Shown: piece after piece, positions 1 through 6,360 of the stretch | Layout: each line of letters starts with the position of its first letter | Numbering within the stretch: position 1 is the stretch's first letter | From: Syntrophaceae bacterium UBA1411 | GTDB taxonomy: Bacteria > Desulfobacterota > Syntrophia > Syntrophales > Smithellaceae | Reading direction: 5' to 3' | Length of the DNA stretch: 16,353 bases | NCBI GenBank assembly: GCA_002304995.1 | Contig: DBPV01000095.1 | Span: 1-16,353 of the forward strand | The notes under the pieces: generated by a model | The model's database searches: none | What the model was told of the DNA's origin: nothing | The model's input: the letters and a program-made list of their open reading frames with translations, nothing else | Made by a program: the position numbers and the translations under genes

Positions 1-311
1 TCCACGGTGAAATCCCGGACCGTCGTCCTGGCGTCGACCTGCACACCCTTGGTAATCTCGAGCAGATTGCGATAGGCGTCCACCTTTGCCGCGCGCAGGG
101 CCATGGGACGGGCGTTGATCTTGCCCAGACTCCGGTCGGGCGGCGCGCCGATGCCGACCGCTTCAATGTAGCCCGCCGACCAGTTCACCGAACCCTGGCC
201 AACCTTTTCCACCCACTCGGACATGCTGACCGCATCCTGGCAAAAACCGGTTTGCGCCAGAAACAAAATCATTCCCGTCAAAACCGCCATGGAAACGAAT
301 TTTAATCTCAT
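1..311 (-). CDS. LPP20-like exported protein, 5' part only
   Basis: The first 103 codons of a minus-strand gene whose 3' part lies beyond the left edge. The start ATG (309-311) follows GGAGGAG at 4 bp spacing. The product begins MRLKFVSMAVLTGMILFLAQ, a typical signal peptide with likely signal peptidase I cleavage near FCQ-D. No good lipobox precedes the only nearby Cys. The mature part reads GYIEAVGIG, then ARPMALRAAKVDAYRNLLE and then KGVQVDARTTVRDF. Such an Ala-rich 'A..AA..DAYRNLLE..KGV.VD..T.V' block is what I recognise in the LPP20 lipoprotein family (PF02169) of cell-envelope proteins. Members are exported, and their biochemical role is mostly unknown. The family call is from motif resemblance alone; the coding call is firm because of the start site and signal peptide. 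Confidence 0.8.
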   Translation of the reverse strand, partial: MRLKFVSMAVLTGMILFLAQTGFCQDAVSMSEWVEKVGQGSVNWSAGYIEAVGIGAPPDRSLGKINARPMALRAAKVDAYRNLLEITKGVQVDARTTVRDFTV

Positions 312-673
312 AATCTCCTCCTTAGGGTTATCGTCAAAAAAGCGCCTGTGAAGTCCGGAATAAAAGTAACAAAATATTCTCCGCCTTGCAACAGGAATCA
401 CAACGCCGCCCTTCCTTTCTCCGAGCCGGCTTTTTTTCAAATAGGGGGGCAATGGTCCCCTGTAGTTTTTTGGATTATTTGTTTGCAATAGCCGCCGCTG
501 CAGTCTTTCAGATAGCATTCACGACGATACAGACCTGATGGTTCGATGTGCTGGGGAAGCAAGATAGGCGCATTGTAAAAAAGGCGTGCCGGTTCCGCAA
601 GCTGCATAACTTTTGTATTCGGTTATTGCCTTAGTTACCTGTTTGCACCAATTTTCCCTGTTTATTAACGCTT
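312..673. other. Non-coding gap between two minus-strand genes
   Basis: These 362 bases hold no convincing gene. The part next to 311 should carry the promoter of the LPP20-like gene, but I found only a weak candidate on the minus strand (TTGCAA at 391-386, 17 bp, TACTTT at 368-363). That candidate overlaps one copy of a 29-bp repeat (370-398). A small G/C hairpin at 443-461 has no gene to terminate. The stretch 480-673 is AT-richer and shows nothing I can name. Confidence 0.5.
370..398 (+). repeat. 29-bp imperfect direct repeat, copy 1
   Basis: This segment matches 1462-1490 at 26 of 29 positions. The differences are at positions 7, 16 and 17 of the repeat. The shared core is TGCAACAGGAAT preceded by TTCTCCGC. 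Both copies lie in non-coding gaps on either side of the 674-1315 gene and in the same orientation. The sequence outside the 29 bp is only loosely similar. It may be a fragment of a dispersed repeat or of an old duplication. Confidence 0.55.
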
Positions 674-1315
674 TTATCTTACCTCCAAACCACGTTCTTT
701 CCGGTCTTCGACAATCGCTTTGAACAATAATGGCAAGTCTTTCGATGAACAGTCAGTTGTCATGCTGGGAACTCCTGTCCGTCTTTCTTCATATGCTTTC
801 GCCTTCTTCAATCCGACAATCCCCAGCGGACCTCTGTAACTGACCGGCCTGCCCTCCTTCACATGGAGTTCCCCCTCCTTGCCGGCTTCATCCGTGGAAA
901 AATATTCCTCCAGCAAAAAAGAATGCACATGCGCCGGTCCGTAACTCGCCGCATAGCCAGGCTTGTAAAATATGAATTGCACACCGCCGTCTTTCGTAAA
1001 CAGCAGCCAAGAACAATAGGACGGCATGAGAAAATCACCTTTTGCATCCGTCAGCGTTTCTCGCGCATGGAAAGCATAAGAGCGGGGGCCGCCCGGTCCT
1101 CCGATCAATGCATCCTTGAAGTAGATCACCACCGCCACAGCGCCTTCAACCGGCTGATGCGTCTCCGCATCAACCACCCTGCCCCGAAACGCCGACTTGC
1201 TGTAAACGGGCCAATCGGAGCATGATCCCTGCATTGTGATGGTTGAGAGATAAAGGACTATAACGATCAGGAAAAAACCGATTCTTTTTTGCGGTTTTGC
1301 CGAAAGCGAAGGCAT
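674..1315 (-). CDS. Exported protein with carboxypeptidase-regulatory-like (transthyretin-fold) domain
   Basis: A 213-aa protein. Residues 1-32 form an export signal: a basic start (KPQKR) followed by the hydrophobic run FFLIVIVLYLS. Cleavage is near residue 30; the context QGSC is a poor lipobox, so a lipid anchor is possible but not supported. The domain begins at about residue 42 with FRGRVVDAETHQPVEGAVAVV. This is the usual opening strand pair of carboxypeptidase-regulatory-like/CnaB-type beta-sandwiches ('G.V.D..T..P..GA.V'). It continues with LTDAKGDFLMPS and FYKPGYA, the typical 'G.F......PGY' continuation. Such domains are structural or adhesive modules and I see no catalytic residues. 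The last 60 residues are charged and unassigned. The gene stands alone on the minus strand behind a weak G-rich ribosome site. Function unknown; probably periplasmic or envelope-associated. Confidence 0.75.
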   Translation of the reverse strand: MPSLSAKPQKRIGFFLIVIVLYLSTITMQGSCSDWPVYSKSAFRGRVVDAETHQPVEGAVAVVIYFKDALIGGPGGPRSYAFHARETLTDAKGDFLMPSYCSWLLFTKDGGVQFIFYKPGYAASYGPAHVHSFLLEEYFSTDEAGKEGELHVKEGRPVSYRGPLGIVGLKKAKAYEERRTGVPSMTTDCSSKDLPLLFKAIVEDRKERGLEVR

Positions 1316-1461
1316 ATCGCTGCCCCCTGGTTATACTTTGTTGGCAATCAAACTATAATTGAATCCAGCCGCTCATAACTTAAAAAGCAGACTGAAAAAT
1401 CAGTTTCTTCGGAAGGCACTATTTTCTTATGGGGAAAAGATTATGTTGCGGGACTTAATAT

Positions 1462-1490
1462 CAAAATCTTCTCCGCTCTGCAACAGGAAT
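1462..1490 (+). repeat. 29-bp imperfect direct repeat, copy 2
   Basis: Partner of 370-398, with 26 of 29 identical bases in the same orientation about 1.1 kb away. It sits roughly 210 bp before the ileS start, outside any credible gene. Confidence 0.55.
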
Positions 1491-1590
1491 TCCCGGGGCG
1501 GCGCAAAGCCGGACCTGGAAAGAGTTGTGCTTGAAAGTCCTATGTTTATATGGTAGTTGACGGCGACCGAAACAGGGTATCGAAAAACTG

Positions 1591-1612
1591 CATTCCCGCT
1601 GCTGCGGGAATG
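1591..1612. repeat. REP-like palindromic hairpin
   Basis: CATTCCCGC, a 4-base loop TGCT, then GCGGGAATG: a perfect 9-bp inverted repeat. Palindromes of this type, with CATTCCCGC-like arms, are widely dispersed between genes in Desulfobacterota and related genomes; that is general knowledge and was not searched here. On the plus strand a run of six T starts at 1617, four bases after the stem. It could therefore act as a terminator, but no plus-strand gene lies upstream of it. Confidence 0.55.
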
Positions 1613-1620
1613 ACCGTTTT

Positions 1621-1648
1621 TTGAGAGTTCTGAAAACAACCATATTTT
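1621..1648 (+). promoter_or_regulatory. Candidate sigma70 promoter for ileS
   Basis: TTGAGA (5 of 6 to the -35 consensus) at 1621-1626, a 16-bp spacer, then TATTTT (4 of 6 to the -10 consensus) at 1643-1648. Transcription would start near 1655 and give a leader of about 43 bases with the ileS ribosome site in it. Prediction by eye only. Confidence 0.35.
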
Positions 1649-1697
1649 TCGCGGGTCAACCGCTATTTTTTCGAAAAAAAAAGACAGGAGCAGCACC

Positions 1698-4487
1698 ATG
1701 GATTACAAACAGACGTTGAATCTTCCCCAAACCGATTTTCCGATGAAAGCCAATCTGGCCCAGCGCGAGCCGGAGATGCTTAAAAAATGGGAAGAAATGG
1801 ATATTTACGGCAAAATCCGGGCGGCGGCCAAAGGCCGCACGCCTTATATCCTGCACGACGGCCCGCCTTACGCCAACGGCAACATCCATCTGGGCACGGC
1901 GCTCAATAAAATCATCAAGGACATTGTCATCAAGGCCAAGAACATGACCGGCTTCGACGGCGTGTTCGTGCCGGGGTGGGACTGCCACGGTCTGCCCATC
2001 GAACACCAGGTCGACAAGGAACTGGGCGGCAAGAAATCCGGCCTGTCGCAAGTGGAAAAGCGCCGCGCCTGCCGCGTGTACGCCGAAAAATTCGTCGACA
2101 TCCAGCGCGCGCAGTTCAAACGTCTGGGAGTTTTCGGCCAGTGGGACGATCCCTATCTGACCATGGCGTATCCGTATGAAGCCGCCACCGTCGCGGAGTT
2201 CGGCAAGCTTTATCTCAACGGCAGCGTTTACAAGGGAAAGAAGCCGGTGTATTGGTGCGCATCGTGCAAAACGGCGCTGGCCGAAGCGGAAGTGGAATAC
2301 GCGGATCATCACACGCCGTCGATTTACGTCAAGTTCGCTTTTGATTCCGATATCAGCGCCGTGCGGCCCAAACTGGCCGGTGAAAAAGTGTCCATGGTCA
2401 TCTGGACCACCACGCCCTGGACCATTCCCGCCAATCTGGCCATTGCGGTGAAGGACGATTTCATTTACGCGGCGGTCAAAATCGACTCGGAGGTCCTCAT
2501 CGTCGCCAAAGACATGCTCGACTATTGTCTGGAGGCTTTCGGACGGCGCGGCCAGCCTTATGCAATCCTCGACGAGTTTCAAGGCGCGGTGCTCGAAGGC
2601 CAGAAATGCCTGCACCCGCTGGTCAAAAGGCACAGCGTGCTCATTCTGGCGCCTTTCGTCACGCTGGACGCGGGAACCGGCGCCGTGCATATCGCCCCCG
2701 GCCACGGCCAGGAAGACTATGAAATCGGCCTGCAATACGGTCTGGACAACTACGCGCCGGTGGACGACGCGGGCAAATTCACCGACGACGTCGAGTATTT
2801 CGCCGGACAGTTCGTCTTTGACGCCAATGACAACGTGATCCGCAAGCTCGATGAAATGGGCGCGCTTCTGGGGCATGTGCCCATGCAGCACTCCTATCCG
2901 CACTGCTGGCGCTGCAAGAAGCCCATCATCTTCCGCTCCACCGAACAGTGGTTCATTTCCATGGAGAAAAACGATCTGCGCAAAAAAGCGCTGGCCGCCA
3001 TCAACGAAGTGAAGTGGATTCCCGCCTGGGGACACGACCGCATTTACGGCATGGTGGAAAACCGCCCCGACTGGTGCATCTCGCGCCAGCGGCTGTGGGG
3101 CGTACCGATCACCATCTTTTACTGCGCCAGGTGCAAAAACGAAATCCTGACCAAGGACATTCTGGAGCACCTGGTGGCGCTGGTGGAAAAAAACGGCGCG
3201 GATGTCTGGTTTGAGAAGGACCCTCAGGACCTGATGCCCAAACACACGTTTTGCCCGCACTGCCGCGGCACGGAGTTCACCAAGGAAGTAAATATTCTCG
3301 ACGTCTGGTTCGACTCGGGCGTCAGCCATGCGGCCGTGCTGGAAAAGCGGCCGGAGCTCGCTTCGCCCTGCGACATGTACCTGGAAGGCAACGACCAGCA
3401 CCGCGGCTGGTTTCACTCCTCGCTTCTGGAATGCGTGGGCACCCGCGGGCGCGCGCCCTACAAAAGCGTGCTCACGCACGGCTTCGTGGTGGACGGCGAA
3501 GGCAAGAAAATGTCCAAGTCCGTGGGCAACGTCATCGGCGCGGAAGAAGCCATCGCCAAATACGGCGCGGAAATTCTCCGCCTGTGGGTGGCGGCGGAAG
3601 ATTACACCGACGACATCCGGATTTCCGAAGAGATTCTTAAGCGTCTGATGGAGGCCTACCGGCGCATCCGCAACACCAGCCGTTTCATCCTGGGCAATCT
3701 GTACGACTTTCAGCCGGACACGGACGGCATCGCCTGCGACCGGATGCTGGAGATGGACCGCTGGGCGCTGCACCGCCTGCAGGAAGTGATCAGACGCGTG
3801 ACGGAAGCCTACGAGCGCCACCAGTTCCACGTGGTGTTCTTCACGCTGCACAATTACTGCGCCGTGGACTTAAGCGCGCTTTATCTGGATGTGCTCAAAG
3901 ACCGGCTCTACACCAACAGGTCGGCCTCGACGGCGCGCCGCTCCGGCCAGACGGCCATGTTTGTCATTCTGAACGCCATGACGCGGCTGTTGGCGCCGAT
4001 TTTCACCTTCACGGCCGAGGAAGTCTGGGGGGCGCTGCCCGCCTGGAAGGACAAGAGCGTAAGCGTGCACCTGACGCAGTTTCCCGCCGTCGATGAGAAG
4101 CTTCTGGATGCGGGCCTGGGCGAACGCTGGAAAACCATGATCGACGCGAAGTCGGAAATCGCCAAAGCCGTGGAGCAGGCGCGCAAGGAAAAAGTCATCG
4201 GCCATTCGCTCGACGCCCGCATCACGATCGCGGCGCCGGAAAAACTGCGCGCGCTTCTGGAAACGCACAAAGAGGAACTGCGCGCGCTCCTGATCGTCTC
4301 GCAGCTGGCGGTGGCCGACGAAAAAGACATCGCCGCCCCCTACCGCAGCGAGGAAATCAAGGGACTTGCCGTCGGCGTGGAAAAAGCGCGCGGCGCAAAA
4401 TGCGAACGCTGCTGGATTTACGAAGAGTCGGTCGGCGCCGACGCCGAACATCCGACCCTCTGCGGCCGCTGCCTGTCGAATCTGTAA
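1698..4487 (+). CDS. ileS: Isoleucyl-tRNA synthetase
   Basis: Class I aminoacyl-tRNA synthetase that activates isoleucine with ATP and charges tRNA-Ile in the cytoplasm. At 929 aa it has the normal length of bacterial IleRS. The start (MDYKQTLNLPQTDFPMKANL) is the family's usual N-terminus and follows AGGAG by 8 bases. Visible landmarks in order: the HIGH-type signature PPYANGNIHLG (56-66); GWDCHGLPIE; the editing (CP1) domain with TTTPWTIPANLAI and GTGAVHIAPGHG, which hydrolyses mischarged Val-tRNA-Ile; WCISRQRLWG; LDVWFDSG; and the KMSKS loop (604-608). The C-terminal zinc knuckle has Cys at 902, 905, 922 and 925 (CERCW...CGRC). The zinc knuckle and overall form fit the type 1, E. coli-like enzyme. 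The gene is followed after 87 bp by lspA, a pairing seen in many Proteobacteria and relatives. No defects seen. Confidence 0.98.
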   Translation: MDYKQTLNLPQTDFPMKANLAQREPEMLKKWEEMDIYGKIRAAAKGRTPYILHDGPPYANGNIHLGTALNKIIKDIVIKAKNMTGFDGVFVPGWDCHGLPIEHQVDKELGGKKSGLSQVEKRRACRVYAEKFVDIQRAQFKRLGVFGQWDDPYLTMAYPYEAATVAEFGKLYLNGSVYKGKKPVYWCASCKTALAEAEVEYADHHTPSIYVKFAFDSDISAVRPKLAGEKVSMVIWTTTPWTIPANLAIAVKDDFIYAAVKIDSEVLIVAKDMLDYCLEAFGRRGQPYAILDEFQGAVLEGQKCLHPLVKRHSVLILAPFVTLDAGTGAVHIAPGHGQEDYEIGLQYGLDNYAPVDDAGKFTDDVEYFAGQFVFDANDNVIRKLDEMGALLGHVPMQHSYPHCWRCKKPIIFRSTEQWFISMEKNDLRKKALAAINEVKWIPAWGHDRIYGMVENRPDWCISRQRLWGVPITIFYCARCKNEILTKDILEHLVALVEKNGADVWFEKDPQDLMPKHTFCPHCRGTEFTKEVNILDVWFDSGVSHAAVLEKRPELASPCDMYLEGNDQHRGWFHSSLLECVGTRGRAPYKSVLTHGFVVDGEGKKMSKSVGNVIGAEEAIAKYGAEILRLWVAAEDYTDDIRISEEILKRLMEAYRRIRNTSRFILGNLYDFQPDTDGIACDRMLEMDRWALHRLQEVIRRVTEAYERHQFHVVFFTLHNYCAVDLSALYLDVLKDRLYTNRSASTARRSGQTAMFVILNAMTRLLAPIFTFTAEEVWGALPAWKDKSVSVHLTQFPAVDEKLLDAGLGERWKTMIDAKSEIAKAVEQARKEKVIGHSLDARITIAAPEKLRALLETHKEELRALLIVSQLAVADEKDIAAPYRSEEIKGLAVGVEKARGAKCERCWIYEESVGADAEHPTLCGRCLSNL

Positions 4488-4562
4488 AGGTCAGGAAAAA
4501 GGCGCAGGGAAGAACTGAGCCTTGTTCGGTGAAGGCAACCGCACAACGAGACAACAGGATAC

Positions 4563-4568
4563 GGGGAG
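4563..4568 (+). promoter_or_regulatory. Ribosome binding site fixing the TTG start of lspA
   Basis: GGGGAG lies 6 bases before the TTG at 4575. The first in-frame ATG is codon 49, inside a conserved motif region and after the first membrane segment, so it cannot be the start. Spacer and start codon together form a run of eight T (4569-4576). Confidence 0.6.
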
Positions 4569-4574
4569 TTTTTT

Positions 4575-5072
4575 TTGAAAAAGAATCTTTTGGTTTTTCT
4601 TCTGGGCGCGGCCGCTGTCATCGCGCTCGACCAGATCACGAAATCGGCCGTGACGTCGCACTTTGCGCTTTATGACGTCCGGCCGGTGATTCCGGGATTT
4701 TTCAACCTGGTGTACGTCATGAATCCCGGAGCGGCTTTCGGTTTTCTGGCCGACGCTTCCGCAACTTTCCGCTACGTCTTTTTTACCGGCGTCACGGTTC
4801 TGGCGGCGGTCCTCATTGTTTACTATCTGGTCAAGAGCAACGCCCGCAATCTGATGCTGGCGGTTTCGCTGACGCTCATTTTCAGCGGCGCGGTCGGCAA
4901 CCTCATTGATCGCCTCCGTTTCGGCGCGGTGGTCGATTTTCTGGATGTCTATGTGGGAACGGCGCACTGGCCGGCCTTCAACGTGGCGGATTCCGCGATT
5001 ACCATCGGCGCAATCCTGATGATCTGGGAAATGATCCTGAACCGGAAAGAAAAGCAAGCCGCCGCAAAATAA
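4575..5072 (+). CDS. lspA: Lipoprotein signal peptidase (signal peptidase II)
   Basis: Inner-membrane aspartyl protease that removes the signal peptide of diacylglyceryl-modified prolipoproteins, just before the lipidated Cys. The 165-aa length is normal for the family. It has four hydrophobic segments, at about 5-22, 64-84, 93-110 and 136-154. Conserved blocks are D20 in ALDQITK, N50PGAAFGF, GNLIDRLRFGAVVDFLD (108-124) and FNVADSAITIG (135-145). By alignment with the known enzymes the catalytic pair should be D121 (VVDF) and D139 (VADS). It starts at a TTG behind GGGGAG and probably shares a transcript with ileS. Its stop is 5 bp from the end of a convergent minus-strand gene, and no intrinsic terminator is visible in that gap. 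Confidence 0.97.
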   Translation: MKKNLLVFLLGAAAVIALDQITKSAVTSHFALYDVRPVIPGFFNLVYVMNPGAAFGFLADASATFRYVFFTGVTVLAAVLIVYYLVKSNARNLMLAVSLTLIFSGAVGNLIDRLRFGAVVDFLDVYVGTAHWPAFNVADSAITIGAILMIWEMILNRKEKQAAAK

Positions 5073-5077
5073 GTCTT

Positions 5078-5899
5078 TTAGCTTTCTGCCTCCGCGCGCC
5101 CGCCGTCCTTTCCGGCAGGCGCCCCGGCCAGCATCCGGGCCAATGGAATCTCCGGATGGTGGTAGCGTTTCCTGCCGCGCGTGCCCCGTCCATACTGGAT
5201 GGCTTCTTCCGGACACCACTGGAGACAGGCGAAGCACTGCTCGCAGCGGTGCTGCCAGACCGGCCGGTTCTCGCCCAGACGGATGTTGCGGGCGGGGCAG
5301 ATTCTGGCGCATATTCCGCAGGAACTGCATTTTTCATCGGCATAAAAGGATTTGTCCATTTTGGCAAGCCGCGGCAGCGTCAGGCGGTAGAAAAGCGACA
5401 GGATGCCGTTTTGCCAGAAGGGCCCCTTCTCCACCGGCAGACGCTCCCGGCGTTGCACGGCTCCGGCCACGGTTTCGATTTTATCGAGCGCGGCGGCAAA
5501 CTTTTTTTGCTGCGCGGCGGACGACTCCGCGCCGCCCCAGGGAATGTAGTTGCTGGGAAGATTGAATGAAAAGCCGCTCGACAGGAGAATGCGGCGGGTC
5601 TGCAATCTTTTTTGCAACTGGCCGAGCGTCGCCGCCACCTGGCCGGCGTGGACGGCGACGGCAAAGAGATACTGGTCGGAGGCGACCTCCAGGCGGTCGA
5701 TGAAATTCAGCACGGGCGGCGGCACGCCCCAGATGTGTACGGGAAAAACCAGACCGATGCAGCCAGTTGCCGGGCGAACGATTTTCTCATCGCAGCGGGC
5801 GATGGCTTCCAGGGCCGCCGGCATCAGCCGCTGGGCGATTTTTTCAGCCGTCCAGAGCGCATTGCCCGTTCCTGAATAAAAAAACAATGTCGTCTTCAT
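5078..5899 (-). CDS. EFR1-family flavodoxin-ferredoxin (flavodoxin-like plus two 4Fe-4S)
   Basis: A 273-aa cytoplasmic electron-transfer protein. The N-terminus (KTTLFFYSGTGNALWTAEKI) is a flavodoxin-type FMN phosphate loop, SGTGN at 9-13. IGLVFPVHIWGVPPPVLNFI (48-67) belongs to the same flavodoxin-like domain. The C-terminal part is a bacterial ferredoxin with two 4Fe-4S sites: C191, C194, C197, C201 (CSSCGICARICP) and C219, C222, C225, C229 (CEQCFACLQWCP). This order and length match what databases call EFR1 family ferredoxin, common in anaerobes; its physiological partners are not established. There is no signal peptide. Its ATG overlaps the stop of the upstream glutaredoxin-like gene by one base (TGATG), indicating translational coupling. 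All eight iron-sulfur ligands are present. Confidence 0.9.
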   Translation of the reverse strand: MKTTLFFYSGTGNALWTAEKIAQRLMPAALEAIARCDEKIVRPATGCIGLVFPVHIWGVPPPVLNFIDRLEVASDQYLFAVAVHAGQVAATLGQLQKRLQTRRILLSSGFSFNLPSNYIPWGGAESSAAQQKKFAAALDKIETVAGAVQRRERLPVEKGPFWQNGILSLFYRLTLPRLAKMDKSFYADEKCSSCGICARICPARNIRLGENRPVWQHRCEQCFACLQWCPEEAIQYGRGTRGRKRYHHPEIPLARMLAGAPAGKDGGRAEAES

Positions 5900-6339
5900 C
5901 AGGGAAGCGTTTTGAGCGCGCGGTTGTAAGTCACTTCGGAAAAACCGTAAACCTGTGTTCTGCCGAAAACGGCCAGCGGCACTTCTTCGCCGTCGTCGAT
6001 CGCCTTTCGCCGCTTGAATGCCGCCCGGTCCAGGTCGATGTTGTATTCAATGAAGGTCGTTTTTTTATCGGTTAAGAAGTCACGGGCTTTGTCGCAGTCC
6101 GCGCAGCCGTTTTTGGTATAAAGGATAATCGTTTGTTTTCCCTCTGTCAGAGCGTTATCCGGCCTTGCGGACATGGTTTCTTCGTACGTTTTCATCTTCA
6201 CGGTCTTTTGATTTTTCGGGGGCGGATAATCCGTGATGTGCGACACGCCGGCCTCGTCTTCCCAGGTGTAAAAGTCGGCCCCTGCCGTCCCCGCCAGCGA
6301 CAAAATCACCGTCAGGAAAAAAAACAATATTTTTTTCAT
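5899..6339 (-). CDS. Exported DUF4124-glutaredoxin fusion protein
   Basis: A 146-aa protein with three parts. Residues 1-21 are a signal peptide (MKKILFFFLTVILSLAGTAG, cleavage near A21). Residues 22-45 are a DUF4124 segment (FYTWEDEAGVSHITDYPPP), a short module typical of exported bacterial proteins. Residues 68-146 are a glutaredoxin-like thioredoxin fold: TIILYTKNGCADCDKARDFL with active-site C79-A-D-C82, then I/N strand motifs, EVPLAVFG with the cis-proline P121, and the final VYGFSE segment. Glutaredoxins transfer electrons between dithiols and disulfides. A secreted one would act on periplasmic thiols, but its electron donor is unclear because glutathione is absent from many anaerobes. 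Start chosen by the ribosome site GAGGAGAG and the signal peptide. It lies 21 bp after the coiled-coil gene and overlaps the EFR1 gene by one base. Confidence 0.88.
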   Translation of the reverse strand: MKKILFFFLTVILSLAGTAGADFYTWEDEAGVSHITDYPPPKNQKTVKMKTYEETMSARPDNALTEGKQTIILYTKNGCADCDKARDFLTDKKTTFIEYNIDLDRAAFKRRKAIDDGEEVPLAVFGRTQVYGFSEVTYNRALKTLP

Positions 6340-6360
6340 AAGAAGGCTCTCCTCGTTGAC

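Larger units (their letters stand above)
1316..1697. other. Divergent non-coding region between the 674-1315 gene and ileS
   Basis: The region should contain promoters for both flanking genes. It holds the second copy of the 29-bp repeat (1462-1490), a perfect stem-loop (1591-1612) and a candidate ileS promoter (1621-1648). I looked for a T-box leader before ileS and did not find the conserved T-box sequence or an antiterminator/terminator pair. Short open frames here (for example 1359-1556) have no ribosome site or recognisable product. Confidence 0.5.

Noticed and set aside
443..471. G/C hairpin followed by a T-run on the plus strand, terminator-like
   Set aside because: The stem is only 5 bp plus a wobble and no plus-strand gene lies upstream. 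On the minus strand, where the 674-1315 gene would need it, there is no T-run.
863..1225. Plus-strand open frame opposite the 674-1315 gene
   Set aside because: Arg/His-rich antisense product with no motif. The minus-strand frame has a signal peptide and a recognisable domain.
1316..1697. Possible T-box riboswitch before ileS
   Set aside because: No T-box core sequence or alternative terminator/antiterminator stems found; the leader from the candidate promoter is only about 43 bases.
1656..3851. Long minus-strand open frame (731 codons) opposite ileS
   Set aside because: Shadow of ileS codon bias in GC-rich DNA. The translation is His/Val/Arg/Phe-rich without any family motif, and the plus-strand gene is certain.
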